The translations under genes and the position numbers were made by a program. This document shows, one piece after another, positions 13,885-24,995 of a DNA stretch of 64,000 nt (position 1 is the stretch's first letter; each line of letters opens with the position of its first letter). This DNA is from Maea johnstoni. Its lineage: Eukaryota > Annelida > Polychaeta > Spionida > Magelonidae. Location of the stretch: positions 4,140,195-4,204,194 of the forward strand of contig OZ012700.1 of NCBI GenBank assembly GCA_963942565.1, read 5' to 3'. Under the pieces are notes generated by a model. The model was given only the letters and a program-made list of their open reading frames with translations, was not told the DNA's origin and ran no database searches.

Positions 13885-15453
13885 TCATAGGTGCTACTTA
13901 GGTGCTAAACTCGTATATCCACCTACCTCAGTTTAGGTTGAGGTGCTTCGCTCCTATGTCCACCTACTCCCGTTAAGGCCAAGGTGCTTCACTCGTAGGT
14001 CAACCTACCCCAGTTTACTTTCTTACTTACTTACTTAGGTGCTACTTAGGTGCTAAGCTCGTATATCCGACTACCCCAGTTAAGGCCCCGGTGCTAAGCT
14101 TGTATATTCATCTACCCCAGTTTAGGCCAAGGTGCTTCGCTCCTATGTCCACCTACCTCAGTTTAGGCCGAGGTGCTTCGCTCGTATGGCCACCTACCCC
14201 CGTTAAGGCCAAGGTGCTTCGCTTGTAGGTCAACCTACCCCAGTTTACTTTCTTACTTACTTACTTACTTACTTACTTTTATAGGTGTTTCTTAGGTGCT
14301 AAGCTCGTATATCCACCTACCTCAGTTTAGGTTGAGGTGCTTCGCTCCTATGTCCACCTACACCCGTTAAGGCCAAGGTGCTTCACTCGTAGGTCAACCT
14401 ACCCCAGTTTACTTACTTACTTACTTACTTAGGTGCTACTTAGGTGCTAAGCTTGTATATCCACCTACCCCAGTTAAGGCCCCGGTGCTAAGCTCGTATA
14501 TTCACCTACCCCAGTTTAGGCCGAGGTGCTTCGCTCCTATGTCCACCTACCTCAGTTTAGGCCGAGGTGCTTCGCTCGTATGTCCACCTACCCCCATTAA
14601 GGCCAAGGTGCTTCGCTCGTAGGTCAACCTACCCCAGTTTACTTTCTTACTTACTTACTTACTTACTTAGTTACTTACTTACTTACTTACTTACTTACTT
14701 TCATAGGTGCTACTTAGGTGCTAAAATCCTATAACCACCTACCTCAGTTTAGGTTGAGGTGCTTCGCTCCTATGTCCACCTACCCCCGTTAAGGCCAAGG
14801 TGCTTCACTCGTAGGTCAACCTACCCCAGTTTACTTACGTACTTACTTACTTAGGTGCTACTTAGGTGCTAAGCTTGTATATCCACCTACCCCAGTTAAG
14901 GCCCCGGTGCTAAGCTCGTATATTCACCTACCCCAGTTTAGGCCGAGGTGCTTCGCTCCTATGTCCACCTACCTCAGTTTAGGCCGAGGTGCTTTGCTCG
15001 TATGTCCACGTACCCCCGTTAAGGCCAAGGTGCTTCGCTCGTAGGTCAACCTACCCCAGTTTACTTTCTTACTTACTTACTTACTTTCATAGGTGCTACT
15101 TAGGTGCTAAGCTCGTATATCCACCTACCTCAGTTTAGGTTGAGGTGCTTCGCTCCTATGTCCACCTACCCCCGTTAAGGCCAAGGTGCTTCACTCGTAG
15201 GTCAACCTACCCCAGTTTACTTACTTACTTACTTACTTAGGTGCTACTTAGGTGCTAAGCTCGTATATCCACCTACCCCAGTTAAGGCCCCGGTGCTAAG
15301 CTCGTATATTCACCTACCCCAGTTTAGGCCGAGGTGCTTCGCTCCTATGTCCACCTACCTCAGTTTAGGCCGAGGTGCTTCGCTCGTATGTCCACCTACC
15401 CCCATTAAGGCCAATGTGCTTCACTCGAAGGCCAACCTACCCCAGTTTACTTT

Positions 15454-15496
<43 letters not shown>

Positions 15497-15648
15497 TCAT
15501 ATGTGCTACTTAGGTGCCAAGCTTGTATATCCACCTACCTCAGTTTAGGTTGAGGTGCTTCGCTCCTATGTCCACCTACCCCCGTTATGGCCAAGGTGCT
15601 TCACTCGTAGGTCAACCTATCCCAGTTTACTTACTTACTTACTAACTT
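12844..15648 (+). repeat. 2.8-kb seven-HOR superunit, copy 2
   Basis: Direct continuation of copy 1 with no spacer. All marker variants recur at an offset of about 2797-2806 bp, for example ggagcttcgctcc near 12937, tacttgcttagg near 13623, aaaatcctataacc near 14724 and gccaatgtgcttcactcg near 15412. Differences from copy 1 are mostly single bases and TTAC copy number. Confidence 0.88.
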
Positions 15649-16651
15649 AGGTGCTACTTAGGTGCTAAGCTCGTATATCCACCTACCCCAGTTAAGGCCC
15701 CGGTGCTAAGCTCGTATATTCACTTACCCAAGTTTAGGCCGAGGAGCTTCGCTCCTATGTCCACCTACCTCAGTTAAGGCCGAGGTGCTTCGCTAGTATG
15801 TCCACCTACCCCCATTAAGGCCAAGGTGCTTCGCTTGTAGGTCAACCTACCCCAGTTTACTTTCTTACTTACTTACTTACTTACTTTCATAGGTGCTACT
15901 TAGGTGCTAAGCTTGTATATCCACCTACCTCAGTTTAGGTTGAGGTGCTTCGCTCCTATGTCCACCTACCCTCGTTAAGGCCAAGGTGCTTCACTCGTAG
16001 GTCAACCTACCCCAGTTTACTTACTTACTTACTAACTTAGGTGCTACTTAGGTGCTAAGCTCGTATATCCACCTACCCCAGTTAAGGCCCCGGTGCTAAG
16101 CTCGTATATTCACCTACCCCAGTTTAGGCCGAGGTGCTTCGCTCCTATGTCCACCTACCTCAGTTTAGGCCGAGGTGCTTCGCTCGTATGTCCACCTACC
16201 CCCGTTAAGGCCAAGGTGCTTCGCTCGTAGGTCAACCTACCCCAGTTTACTTTCTTACTTACTTACTTACTTACTTACATACTTTCATAGGTGCTACTTA
16301 GGTGCTAAGCTCGTATATCCACCTACCTCAGTTTAGGTTGAGGTGCTTCGCTCCTATGTCCACCTACCCCTGTTAAGGCCAAGGTGCTTCACTCGTAGGT
16401 CAACCTACCCCAGTTTACTTACTTACTTACTTGCTTAGGTGCTACTTAGGTGCTAAGCTCGTATATCCACCTACCCCAGTTAAGGCCCCGGTGCTAAGCT
16501 CGTATATTCACCTACCCCAGTTTAGGCCGAGGTGCTTCGCTCCTATGTCCACCTACCTCAGTTTAGGCCGAGGTGCTTCGCTTGTATGTCCACCTACCCC
16601 CGTTAAGGCCAAGGTGCTTCGCTCGTAGGTCAACCTACCCCAGTTTACTTT

Positions 16652-16690
<39 letters not shown>

Positions 16691-17057
16691 TCATAGGTGC
16701 TACTTAGGTGCTAAACTCGTATATCCACCTACCTCAGTTTAGGTTGAGGTGCTTCGCTCCTATGTCCACCTACTCCCGTTAAGGCCAAGGTGCTTCACTC
16801 GTAGGTCAACCTACCCCAGTTTACTTTCTTACTTACTTACTTAGGTGCTACTTAGGTGCTAAGCTCGTATATCCGACTACCCCAGTTAAGGCCCCGGTGC
16901 TAAGCTCGTATATTCATCTACCCCAGTTTAGGCCAAGGTGCTTCGCTCCTATGTCCACCTACCTCAGTTTAGGCCGAGGTGCTTCGCTCGTATGTCCACC
17001 TACCCCCGTTAAGGCCAAGGTGCTTCGCTTGTAGGTCAACCTACCCCAGTTTACTTT

Positions 17058-17088
<31 letters not shown>

Positions 17089-17455
17089 TTATAGGTGCTT
17101 CTTAGGTGCTAAGCTCGTATATCCACCTACCTCAGTTTAGGTTGAGGTGCTTCGCTCCTTTGTCCACCTACGCCCGTTAAGGCCAAGGTGCTTCACTCGT
17201 AGGTCAACCTACCCCAGTTTACTTACTTACTTACTTACTTAGGTGCTACTTAGGTGCTAAGCTTGTATATCCACCTACCCCAGTTAAGGCCCCGGTGCTA
17301 AGCTCGTATATTCACCTACCCCAGTTTAGGCCGAGGTGCTTCGCTCCTATGTCCACCTACCTCAGTTTAGGCCGAGGTGCTTCGCTCGTATGTCCACCTA
17401 CCCCCATAAAGGCCAAGGTGCTTCGCTCGTAGGTCAACCTACCCAAGTTTACTTT

Positions 17456-17502
<47 letters not shown>

Positions 17503-18812
17503 TCATAGGTGCTACTTAGGTGCTAAAATCCTATAACCACCTACCTCAGTTTAGGTTGAGGTGCTTCGCTCCTATGTCCACCTACCCCCGTTAAGGCCAA
17601 GGTGCTTCACTCGTAGGTCAACCTACCCCAGTTTACTTACGTACTTACTTTCTTAGGTGCTACTTAGGTGCTAAGCTCGTATATCCACCTACCCCAGTTA
17701 AGGCCCCGGTGCTAAGCTCGTATATTCACCTACCCCAGTTTAAGCCGAGGTGCTTCGCTCCTATGTCCACCTACCTCAGTTTAGGCCGAGGTGCTTCGCT
17801 CGTATGTCCACCTACCCCCGTTATGGCCAAGGTGCTTCGCTCGTAGGTCAACCTACCCCAGTTTACTTTCTTACTTACTTACTTACTTTCATAGGTGCTA
17901 CTTAGGTGCTAAGCTTGTATATCCACCTACCTCAGTTTAGGTTGAGGTGCTTCGCTCCTATGTCCACCTACCCTCGTTAAGGCCAAGGTGCTTCGCTTGT
18001 AGGTCAACCTACCCCAGTTTACTTTCTTACTTACTTACTTACTTACTTTCATAGGTGCTACTTAGGTGCTAAGCTTGTATATCCACCTACCTCAGTTTAG
18101 GTTGAGGTGCTTCGCTCCTATGTCCACCTACCCTCGTTAAGGCCAAGGTGCTTCACTCGTAGGTCAACCTACCCCAGTTTACTTACTTACTTACTAACTT
18201 AGGTGCTACTTAGGTGCTAAGCTCGTATATCCACCTACCCCAGTTAAGGCCCCGGTGCTAAGCTCGTATATTCACCTACCCCAGTTTAGGCCGAGGTGCT
18301 TCGCTCCTATGTCCACCTACCTCAGTTTAGGCCGAGGTGCTTCGCTCGTATGTCCACCTACCCCCGTTAAGGCCAAGGTGCTTCGCTCGTAGGTCAACCT
18401 ACCCCAGTTTACTTTCTTACTTACTTACTTACTTACTTACATACTTTCATAGGTGCTACTTAGGTGCTAAGTTGTATATCCACCTACCTCAGTTTAGGTT
18501 GAGGTGCTTCGCTCCTATGTCCACCTACCCCTGTTAAGGCCAAGGTGCTTCACTCGTAGGTCAACCTACCCCAGTTTACTTACTTACTTACTTGCTTAGG
18601 TGCTACTTAGGTGCTAAGCTCGTATATCCACCTACCCCAGTTAAGGCCCCGGTGCTAAGCTCGTATATTCACCTACCCCAGTTTAGGCCGAGGTGCTTCG
18701 CTCCTATGTCCACCTACCTCAGTTTAGGCCGAGGTGCTTCGCTTGTATGTCCACCTACCCCCGTTAAGGCCAAGGTGCTTCGCTCGTAGGTCAACCTACC
18801 CCAGTTTACTTT

Positions 18813-18851
<39 letters not shown>

Positions 18852-19612
18852 TCATAGGTGCTACTTAGGTGCTAAGCTTGTATATCCACCTACCTCAGTT
18901 TAGGTTGAGGTGCTTCGCTCCTATGTCCACCTACTCCCGTTAAGGCCAAGGTGCTTCACTCGTAGGTCAACCTACCCCAGTTTACTTTCTTACTTACTAA
19001 CTTAGGTGCTACTTAGGTGCTAAGCTCGTATATCCGACTACCCCAGTTAAGGCCCCGGTGCTAAGCTCGTATATTCATCTACCCCAGTTTAGGCCAAGGT
19101 GCTTCGCTCCTATGTCCACCTACCTCAGTTTAGGCCGAGGTGCTTCGCTCGTATGGCCACCTACCCCCGTTAAGGCCAAGGTGCTTCGCTTGTAGGTCAA
19201 CCTACCCCAGTTTACTTTCTTACTTACTTACTTACTTACTTACTTTTATAGGTGTTTCTTAGGTGCTAAGCTCGTATATCCACCTACCTCAGTTTAGGTT
19301 GAGGTGCTTCGCTCCTATGTCCACCTACACCCGTTAAGGCCAAGGTGCTTCACTCGTAGGTCAACCTACCCCAGTTTACTTACTTACTTACTTACTTAGG
19401 TGCTACTTAGGTGCTAAGCTTGTATATCCACCTACCCCAGTTAAGGCCCCGGTGCTAAGCTCGTATATTCACCTACCCCAGTTTAGGCCGAGGTGCTTCG
19501 CTCCTATGTCCACCTACCTCAGTTTAGGCCGAGGTGCTTCGCTCGTATGTCCACCTACCCCCATTAAGGCCAAGGTGCTTCGCTCGTAGGTCAACCTACC
19601 CCAGTTTACTTT

Positions 19613-19671
<59 letters not shown>

Positions 19672-20424
19672 TCATAGGTGCTACTTAGGTGCTAAAATCC
19701 TATAACCACCTACCTCAGTTTAGGTTGAGGTGCTTCGCTCCTATGTCCACCTACCCCCGTTAAGGCCAAGGTGCTTCACTCGTAGGTCAACCTACCCCAG
19801 TTTACTTACGTACTTACTTACTTAGGTGCTACTTAGGTGCTAAGCTTGTATATCCACCTACCCCAGTTAAGGCCCCGGTGCTAAGCTCGTATATTCACCT
19901 ACCCCAGTTTAGGCCAAGGTGCTTCGCTCCTATGTCCACCTACCTCAGTTTAGGCCGAGGTGCTTTGCTCGTATGTCCACCTACCCCCGTTAAGGCCAAG
20001 GTGCTTCGCTCGTAGGTCAACCTACCCCAGTTTACTTTCTTACTTACTTACTTACTTTCATAGGTGCTACTTAGGTGCTAAGCTCGTATATCCACCTACC
20101 TCAGTTTAGGTTGAGGTGCTTCGCTCCTATGTCCACCTACCCCCGTTAAGGCCAAGGTGCTTCACTCGTAGGTCAACCTACCCCAGTTTACTTACTTACT
20201 TACTTACTTAGGTGCTACTTAGGTGCTAAGCTCGTATATCCACCTACCCCAGTTAAGGCCCCGGTGCTAAGCTCGTATATTCACCTACCCCAGTTTAGGC
20301 CGAGGTGCTTCGCTCCTATGTCCACCTACCTCAGTTTAGGCCGAGGTGCTTCGCTCGTATGTCCACCTACCCCCATTAAGGCCAATGTGCTTCACTCGTA
20401 GGCCAACCTACCCCAGTTTACTTT

Positions 20425-20467
<43 letters not shown>

Positions 20468-20629
20468 TCATATGTGCTACTTAGGTGCCAAGCTTGTATA
20501 TCCACCTACCTCAGTTTAGGTTGAGGTGCTTCGCTCCTATGTCCACCTACCCCCGTTATGGCCAAGGTGCTTCACTCGTAGGTCAACCTATCCCAGTTTA
20601 CTTACTTACTTACTAACTTAGGTGCTACT
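15649..20629 (+). repeat. 2.8-kb superunit copies 3 and 4, joined by a rearranged hybrid unit
   Basis: Copy 3 starts at 15649 and shows its markers through the fifth HOR (aaaatcctataacc near 17526). The unit at 17655-18200 is about 546 bp and has the order A B C D E F G E F G H: it begins as the sixth HOR and ends as the first HOR. The seventh HOR with its gccaatgtgc marker is lost there. Copy 4 then runs from the second to the seventh HOR (18201-20629) with all markers, including gccaatgtgc near 20392. The marker spacing drops from about 2805 to about 2165 bp across the junction, so about 640 bp are missing. Confidence 0.82.
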
Positions 20630-20792
20630 TAGGTGCTAAGCTCGTATATCCACCTACCCCAGTTAAGGCCCCGGTGCTAAGCTCGTATATTCACCTACCC
20701 AGTTTAGGACGAGGTGCTTCACTCCTATGTCCACCTACCTCAGTTTAGGCCGAGGTGCTTCGCTCGTATGTCCACCTACCCCAGTTTACTTT

Positions 20793-20835
<43 letters not shown>

Positions 20836-20906
20836 TCATAGGTGCTACTTAGGTGCTAAGCTCGTATATCCACCTACCTCAGTTTAGGTTGAGGTGTTTC
20901 GCTCCT

Positions 20907-20914
20907 ATGTCCAC
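20907..20914. other. Target-site duplication, left copy (ATGTCCAC)
   Basis: The eight bases before the element are identical to the eight bases after it (27014-27021). Eight-bp duplications are the rule for hAT transposons. With T at position 2 and A at position 7 it fits the nTnnnnAn pattern reported for the Ac family rather than the nnnTAnnn pattern of the Buster family. The site lies in monomer G of the satellite. Confidence 0.95.
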
Positions 20915-20931
20915 TAGAGCTGGGCTTGACA
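20915..20931 (+). repeat. hAT left terminal inverted repeat
   Basis: tagagctgggcttgaca. Pairs with 26997-27013 with mismatches at positions 10, 13 and 16. This is the end beyond the 3' side of the transposase gene. Confidence 0.92.
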
Positions 20932-20937
20932 TCCAAT

Positions 20938-21006
20938 TTTTTTCGATTCGATTAATTGACATATTTATTTCGATTTCGATTATTTCGATTCGATTCTCGA
21001 TTCTTG
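20938..21006 (+). repeat. hAT left subterminal region with repeated cgatt words
   Basis: About seven copies of cgatt lie in 70 bases, just inside the left terminal repeat. The last one forms cgattcttg at 20998-21006, 84-92 bases from the left end. The same nonamer occurs on the minus strand at 26918-26926, 88-96 bases from the right end. Short repeated subterminal words are known binding sites for hAT transposases, as in Ac. That role is inferred here. Confidence 0.6.
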
Positions 21007-22254
21007 TATTGTAGACTGCACCTTGTTTTATTGCTTGCCGTGTATTTTATATATGTGTTTATTAGTGACTAATCCATCTATCCTTTCCCTTTTAGCTACA
21101 TGGCCACATGCAGCACCTCCCAGTTGGTGTGGCTGGACTGGGAGCACCTTTCTATCACTAGCTTTATTCCTTAAATGTTGTAGCACTAGCATGTCAAGTT
21201 CTACTAGTAGACAAATAAGACAAGGTTGACATTGACAACCTTGTTTTATTTGTCTACTAGTAGAACTTAAAGTATTTCTGTTGCTAATTTCTATACTTGG
21301 GTGTTTTGGCTTTGGTGCTTTTTAGCTAGTGCTTTTGCATGCATGGGGTTGTCTAAAATCTATAATAAAAGCTAGTTGATGTGTGAATGCTTCTCCCTGA
21401 CAGACGCTGCGAAGAAAGAAGATAAAGAAGAAATAAAGATCGAAAATGAATTTATACTTTTAACTTAAATGTTTTATTGCAAAATTGAACATGTCTTCAG
21501 ACTTCTGTTCTCAAAACAACAAAAAACTCCACCACTGGCTGGATTGCTTTATCCAGTCAGCTGCATAAACTATGGAAATGAAAGTGTATTTGCAGTTTCT
21601 GGTTAGCTTACCTCAAACATAAACATATGTTACAGAAAAGTGTCTCTAAACACTGATTAAATTCACAAATCATAGACTCCCAAAATTACAAAAAGTCCAA
21701 AAACAGGGAGTTCAAAATGCCCGATTTCAAGAACTGGGGGCCCATAAAGACTGCCTCGACAGTAGACAGTGGACACTAGCTACTGCATGGACACCCTCTG
21801 GATGAAATCCTGCACAGACCTTAGAATTCTAGTCACTAAGCTCACTATTTCAAATAGTTCTTGAGCTGATGCTGTTGAAAATAAAGCTCTGTAACTTCTT
21901 GTGAGCCTCCTTTTAGAAACTGTCAAAGTTCTCTTTTCTATATCCATAACAACGTCACCACAATCTAGCCATAAACTTGTGAAAATGATGATCATCAAAA
22001 TTCAACTACCTGGTTTTGGCATCATTGATAAAATTGTTGACTAGTAATAAACACCCAGCAATCTAGTAATAATTAGCTAGTAATAATTAACTAATAAACT
22101 CATCATTTCAACTCATCAGAAATTGGCACTGAACAGGATGGCTTCCCACATTAGAAAAATGAACCTGACAAGTTTAAATTACCAGAGTTTGACATCATCA
22201 CAACTACAAACTAAACTCGTCTGTGATAAGTTTATGGCAAGTTAAGGTGTGTTA
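21007..22254. other. hAT 3' noncoding flank, no recognisable gene
   Basis: This lies between the left subterminal region and the end of the transposase gene. It is AT-rich and unique within the window. It holds a strong hairpin (21196-21268), a minus-strand AATAAA at 21473-21478, a 72-codon minus-strand open frame at 21780-21998 that I do not recognise, and four or so partial repeats of ctagtaataa at about 22040-22100. Nothing else can be supported. Confidence 0.6.
21196..21268. repeat. 73-bp near-perfect hairpin
   Basis: Two 33-base arms (21196-21228 and 21236-21268) are complementary except for one G against T, which would be a wobble pair in RNA from the plus strand. The loop is acattga. 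The arms contain ctactagtag, itself a short palindrome. It could be a small foldback insertion, a structured RNA or a replication by-product; nothing in the flanks shows a target duplication. No RNA family is recognised. Confidence 0.9.
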
Positions 22255-22260
22255 TTTATT
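22255..22260 (-). terminator. Polyadenylation signal of the transposase gene
   Basis: AATAAA on the minus strand begins five bases after the TAA stop codon (22268-22266). That is very close to the coding end but usable. A second minus-strand AATAAA at 21473-21478 could serve a longer transcript. Confidence 0.5.
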
Positions 22261-22265
22261 GGCTT

Positions 22266-24290
22266 TTAGCCCACAAATAAAGACCACTCAGGCTCCACTT
22301 CCTTCTGGTGTTTCACAAAATTGTGGTACAGAAAGATGAGAATATTCGCGCTGTCTGGATCCAGTGACTCTCGGCCCTCTAGTATATTCCCTGCGGTGGA
22401 AAAAACCCTCTCAGAGGGTACGCTGCTTGCAGGAACATGCAAATATTTCAGCATAACTTTCTTGATATTTGGATACTGGTGGCCCATTCCTCTCCACCAA
22501 TGCATCGGATCCTCAAGGCCAAGCCCATACACCGGCTCATCCCTGTATCTCCTGATCTCTTCATCCAATATCTTGTCGTCCGACTTTGGTGTTTCCATGC
22601 GAACGAAGATAACCCCTTGCAAATCATCATCAGGATCTACTGTTGGAACTGGTTGCTCTGGAACCTCTGATTTCACAGTAGGTTCTACACCTGCTTCTAC
22701 TTTCACTGTGACCCCTTCAGGCAGATTTCTTGGTTGGAATTTTCTTATTACAGCGTTCTTCATGCACTCCTCTTTCAGTACAGAGAATACACATTCCCTT
22801 TCTTCTTCATCCAGCCAGTCCAACGAACGCACTCGTGGGTCGAGAGCTGAAATGAGGGACAACAGCTCTTTCTGCTCTGGTTTCTTGTACCGGTTTTCCA
22901 TGTCCTTTAGTATCTTTGCCTTGACCCTACCAATGGCTGGCAGGTCATTCTCCTGGGGGGCCATCTGTTTCTTGAATGACTGGTAGTATGGAAGAATCAA
23001 ACCTGCTGTGGGTACCTTTTCGGCCGAGAACTTCTTGGAAGCCCTCTCAAAGGGAGCGAGGACCTCCACCAGTTGGCTCACCAGCTGTGATTCTTCATCT
23101 GTAAGAAGTGACTTCTTGTTGGGACCCTCATACAGCGACGCAAATACAGCTGCGTATGATGCTTGCAGGCGATCCAGCATGTAGTACACAGAATTCCATC
23201 GCGTACAAACATCCTGTTTGAGCTGCAGGTTCTTCAGCTCCAAAACTTTCTGGTTCTTGTGAAGGAGCTCTGTCTTGATGTAACTCGTTTTAAACATAGT
23301 TACCAAGGCCCTGACTTTTCCCAGTAGACTCTGGATGCGTGTGTCACTTAACCCATTGTTAACTGACAAGTTCAGCGTGTGCGCAGCACATCCGATGTGG
23401 GGGATCCCATATATTTCAAAGGCTTTCTTGACGTTGGAAGCATTGTCACTAACGCCGATCACGTTCTGCATGCCCCACTTTATCGATGACATCTGCATCT
23501 CGGTCGCGAGATTTACTCCAGTGTGGGAACCGCTGACCTTGTGGGTGTCTAAGATGGTAGATTGCAGGTTCAGTGTATCAGGATCAAAGAAATGAGCAGT
23601 TGTCGTCACAAAGGAGTCCATCACACTGCTGGTCCAGGCGTCAGTTGTAAAGCTGTGACCGGGGGCCTTTTCAATGGCTGACATGACTTTGTCCGACGTC
23701 AACTGATACATGGGCATGATGTAGTTCCCCATAAGGGCAGATCTTGAAATTACTTCCGCCCTTGGGTCCAGTTCTCTAACCAAGCTCTTAAAACCTTTGC
23801 CCTCAATAATAGATAACGGCCTCATATCAAGGGTGATGAACTTGGCCACTGCCCTGTTAATGGCGCGTTGTTTGGAGCTCCTAGCAGTGTACGGCTTCTG
23901 CTTCTGCGTCATCTCTTGCAGAGTAGGCTGTCTGTGGCGAAGAATCTGGGCTGCGCCAAGTTGTCCAGGAACCTGCGGCCCTGGAGTTACCATCTGTGTT
24001 TTCTGTTTCTTCAGTGTCGGTTCAGGTGTCTCATCATGAGCTGGCCTTGTGAACAAAGGAGTCGCCTGTTGCACAGCAGCTAAGCCTGTGGGACGACCGG
24101 TACTGGTGGAAGGTACAGGATCTGTTCTGGTGGAAGGTAGTGGCTGGCCTGCAGTAGGTAGTTCTAGTTGTGGGAAAGTAGGCATCTTTGGCTGAGATAC
24201 GGTCATGCTGACATCAAGGCTAGTTGATGGGGTAATGGCAGCTGCAGCAGCACTAGCCACTTTGGCTCTGACATTCACAACAGCTTCACC
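22266..24290 (-). CDS. hAT transposase, main catalytic exon (3' exon)
   Basis: This exon encodes 674 residues and ends in TAA. It begins GGTGAAGCTGTTGTG after a good acceptor (tgcttttcattgtag). Residues are counted here from the GTG at 24278. After a low-complexity leader (1-130) comes the conserved stretch LDMRPLSIIEGKGF (about 150-163). The RNase H-like core follows, with FTTDAWTS (Asp213) and VSDNASNVKKAF (Asp278), then CAAHTLNL (297-304) and RWNSVYYML (360-368). The C-terminal dimerisation segment (about 570-660) ends in VPSERVFSTAGNI with Glu623. The two Asp and the Glu match the catalytic triad of hAT transposases such as Hermes. Cut-and-paste transposition of this element is the expected role, acting in the nucleus. 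There is no stop or frameshift in the exon. It is related to the ZBED family of domesticated genes, but the terminal repeats and target duplication mark it as a transposon gene. Confidence 0.95.
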   Translation of the reverse strand, partial: GEAVVNVRAKVASAAAAAITPSTSLDVSMTVSQPKMPTFPQLELPTAGQPLPSTRTDPVPSTSTGRPTGLAAVQQATPLFTRPAHDETPEPTLKKQKTQMVTPGPQVPGQLGAAQILRHRQPTLQEMTQKQKPYTARSSKQRAINRAVAKFITLDMRPLSIIEGKGFKSLVRELDPRAEVISRSALMGNYIMPMYQLTSDKVMSAIEKAPGHSFTTDAWTSSVMDSFVTTTAHFFDPDTLNLQSTILDTHKVSGSHTGVNLATEMQMSSIKWGMQNVIGVSDNASNVKKAFEIYGIPHIGCAAHTLNLSVNNGLSDTRIQSLLGKVRALVTMFKTSYIKTELLHKNQKVLELKNLQLKQDVCTRWNSVYYMLDRLQASYAAVFASLYEGPNKKSLLTDEESQLVSQLVEVLAPFERASKKFSAEKVPTAGLILPYYQSFKKQMAPQENDLPAIGRVKAKILKDMENRYKKPEQKELLSLISALDPRVRSLDWLDEEERECVFSVLKEECMKNAVIRKFQPRNLPEGVTVKVEAGVEPTVKSEVPEQPVPTVDPDDDLQGVIFVRMETPKSDDKILDEEIRRYRDEPVYGLGLEDPMHWWRGMGHQYPNIKKVMLKYLHVPASSVPSERVFSTAGNILEGRESLDPDSANILIFLYHNFVKHQKEVEPEWSLFVG

Positions 24291-24319
24291 CTACAATGAA
24301 AAGCAGGAATAGTTCAAGT

Positions 24320-24365
<46 letters not shown>

Positions 24366-24673
24366 GTAATAGTAATAATAATAATAATAATTCAAAAATG
24401 AAGTTATCTAGGCTTCTCTTTTTTCAGTAGTTGAATGATTATAGCATAAAAGTTGAAGATCAAGAGACAGGTGTCAGATGGTTAAATTGATTAAGTATTG
24501 CAATAAAACAGTTGCAATTTCAATATTGGACAATGCATTTGAATATTGATTATCATGAATGAATAAATATAATATAAATATGTTTTGGTTACGAAAGACG
24601 GTTTCATAAAAAAAATGTCGGATGCTTGGTAAGGTAGATTTGTTAATTTATCATAAACAAGTAAAAATCTTAC
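24291..24673 (-). other. Transposase intron, 383 bp
   Basis: Donor GTAAG at 24673-24669 follows the codon TAT; the acceptor ends TTTTCATTGTAG at 24291. Both flanking exons are cut in phase 0, so the reading continues ...HWKEVY then GEAVVNV... Reading through the intron would add a short unrelated tail and stop at 24491. The splice model rests on consensus sites, matching phase and domain order. Confidence 0.85.
24320..24392. repeat. TAA trinucleotide microsatellite
   Basis: About 24 units of taa/ata, with two tag interruptions near 24365 and 24371. It lies inside the transposase intron close to the acceptor; on the coding strand it reads TTA. Confidence 0.95.
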
Positions 24674-24995
24674 ATAGACTTCTTTCCAATGGCGTCGGCT
24701 CAGGTGATTGAGCATGTTGGTAGTCTGCGAGTGATATGGCTGAACCTCCTGACACAGCTTGCAGATCACTTTCCTCTTCTCCACTATGCCACCTTCATAC
24801 TTCGGAAAACCGAAGTACATCCAAGCCTTGCTAGGGGTGCCCTTCTTAGCTTGGAAATCCACGACAGCCACAATCCCATCAGGAAGACGTGGAGGAGGTT
24901 CGTCCTCAGGCTCGGGCACAACTGCCGGAACAAGTGGCAGTTGCAGCGTTGGCAGTCTTGGCTGACTGTCTTCAGTTTCGCCTCATGCGGCTGGG
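24674..24995 (-). CDS. hAT transposase, BED zinc-finger exon (5' limit uncertain)
   Basis: The frame encodes an acidic, proline-rich leader (VPEPEDEPPPRLPDGIV) and then a BED finger. The finger shows SKAWMYFGF, the pair CKLC, and HLSRRHW carrying the two distal histidines. BED fingers bind DNA at the ends of hAT elements. The exon ends at 24674 in phase 0. A strong acceptor (ttttttatcttatttcag) places its start at 24995. The frame has no ATG before the finger: the first in-frame ATG lies inside the finger (WMYF), and an in-frame TGA sits at 24985-24983, eleven bases into the exon. The sequence after it (GETEDSQPRLPTL...) still looks coding. The TGA may be a CpG-type change from CGA, or the true acceptor may lie further in. 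Start not determined. Confidence 0.8.

Larger units (their letters stand above)
1..20914 (+). repeat. Higher-order satellite array, left block
   Basis: The whole stretch is one tandem satellite family with no unique sequence. The base unit is a 41-bp monomer that starts ggtgct, has a (t/c)cacctacc core and ends gtttaggccga or gttaaggccaa. Eight variants (A-H) form a unit of about 385-420 bp, and each unit contains two TTAC runs. Unit length changes mainly through the TTAC copy number. Units are cut short or fused in places: at 20761-20790 monomer D runs straight into the end of E, losing about one monomer. No host gene is seen. The block runs off the window at the left, so its true length is unknown. 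The function is not visible; a heterochromatic, centromeric or subtelomeric position is possible, but nothing here decides between them. Confidence 0.97.

Noticed and set aside
22040-22100. Short ctagtaataa direct repeats as a functional site
   Set aside because: Only a few imperfect copies in AT-rich sequence; likely a minor slippage product.
22321-22986. 221-codon plus-strand open frame, and smaller ones at 23335-23595 and 23797-24083
   Set aside because: They lie antisense within the transposase exon and show no protein features; they are shadows of that conserved coding sequence.
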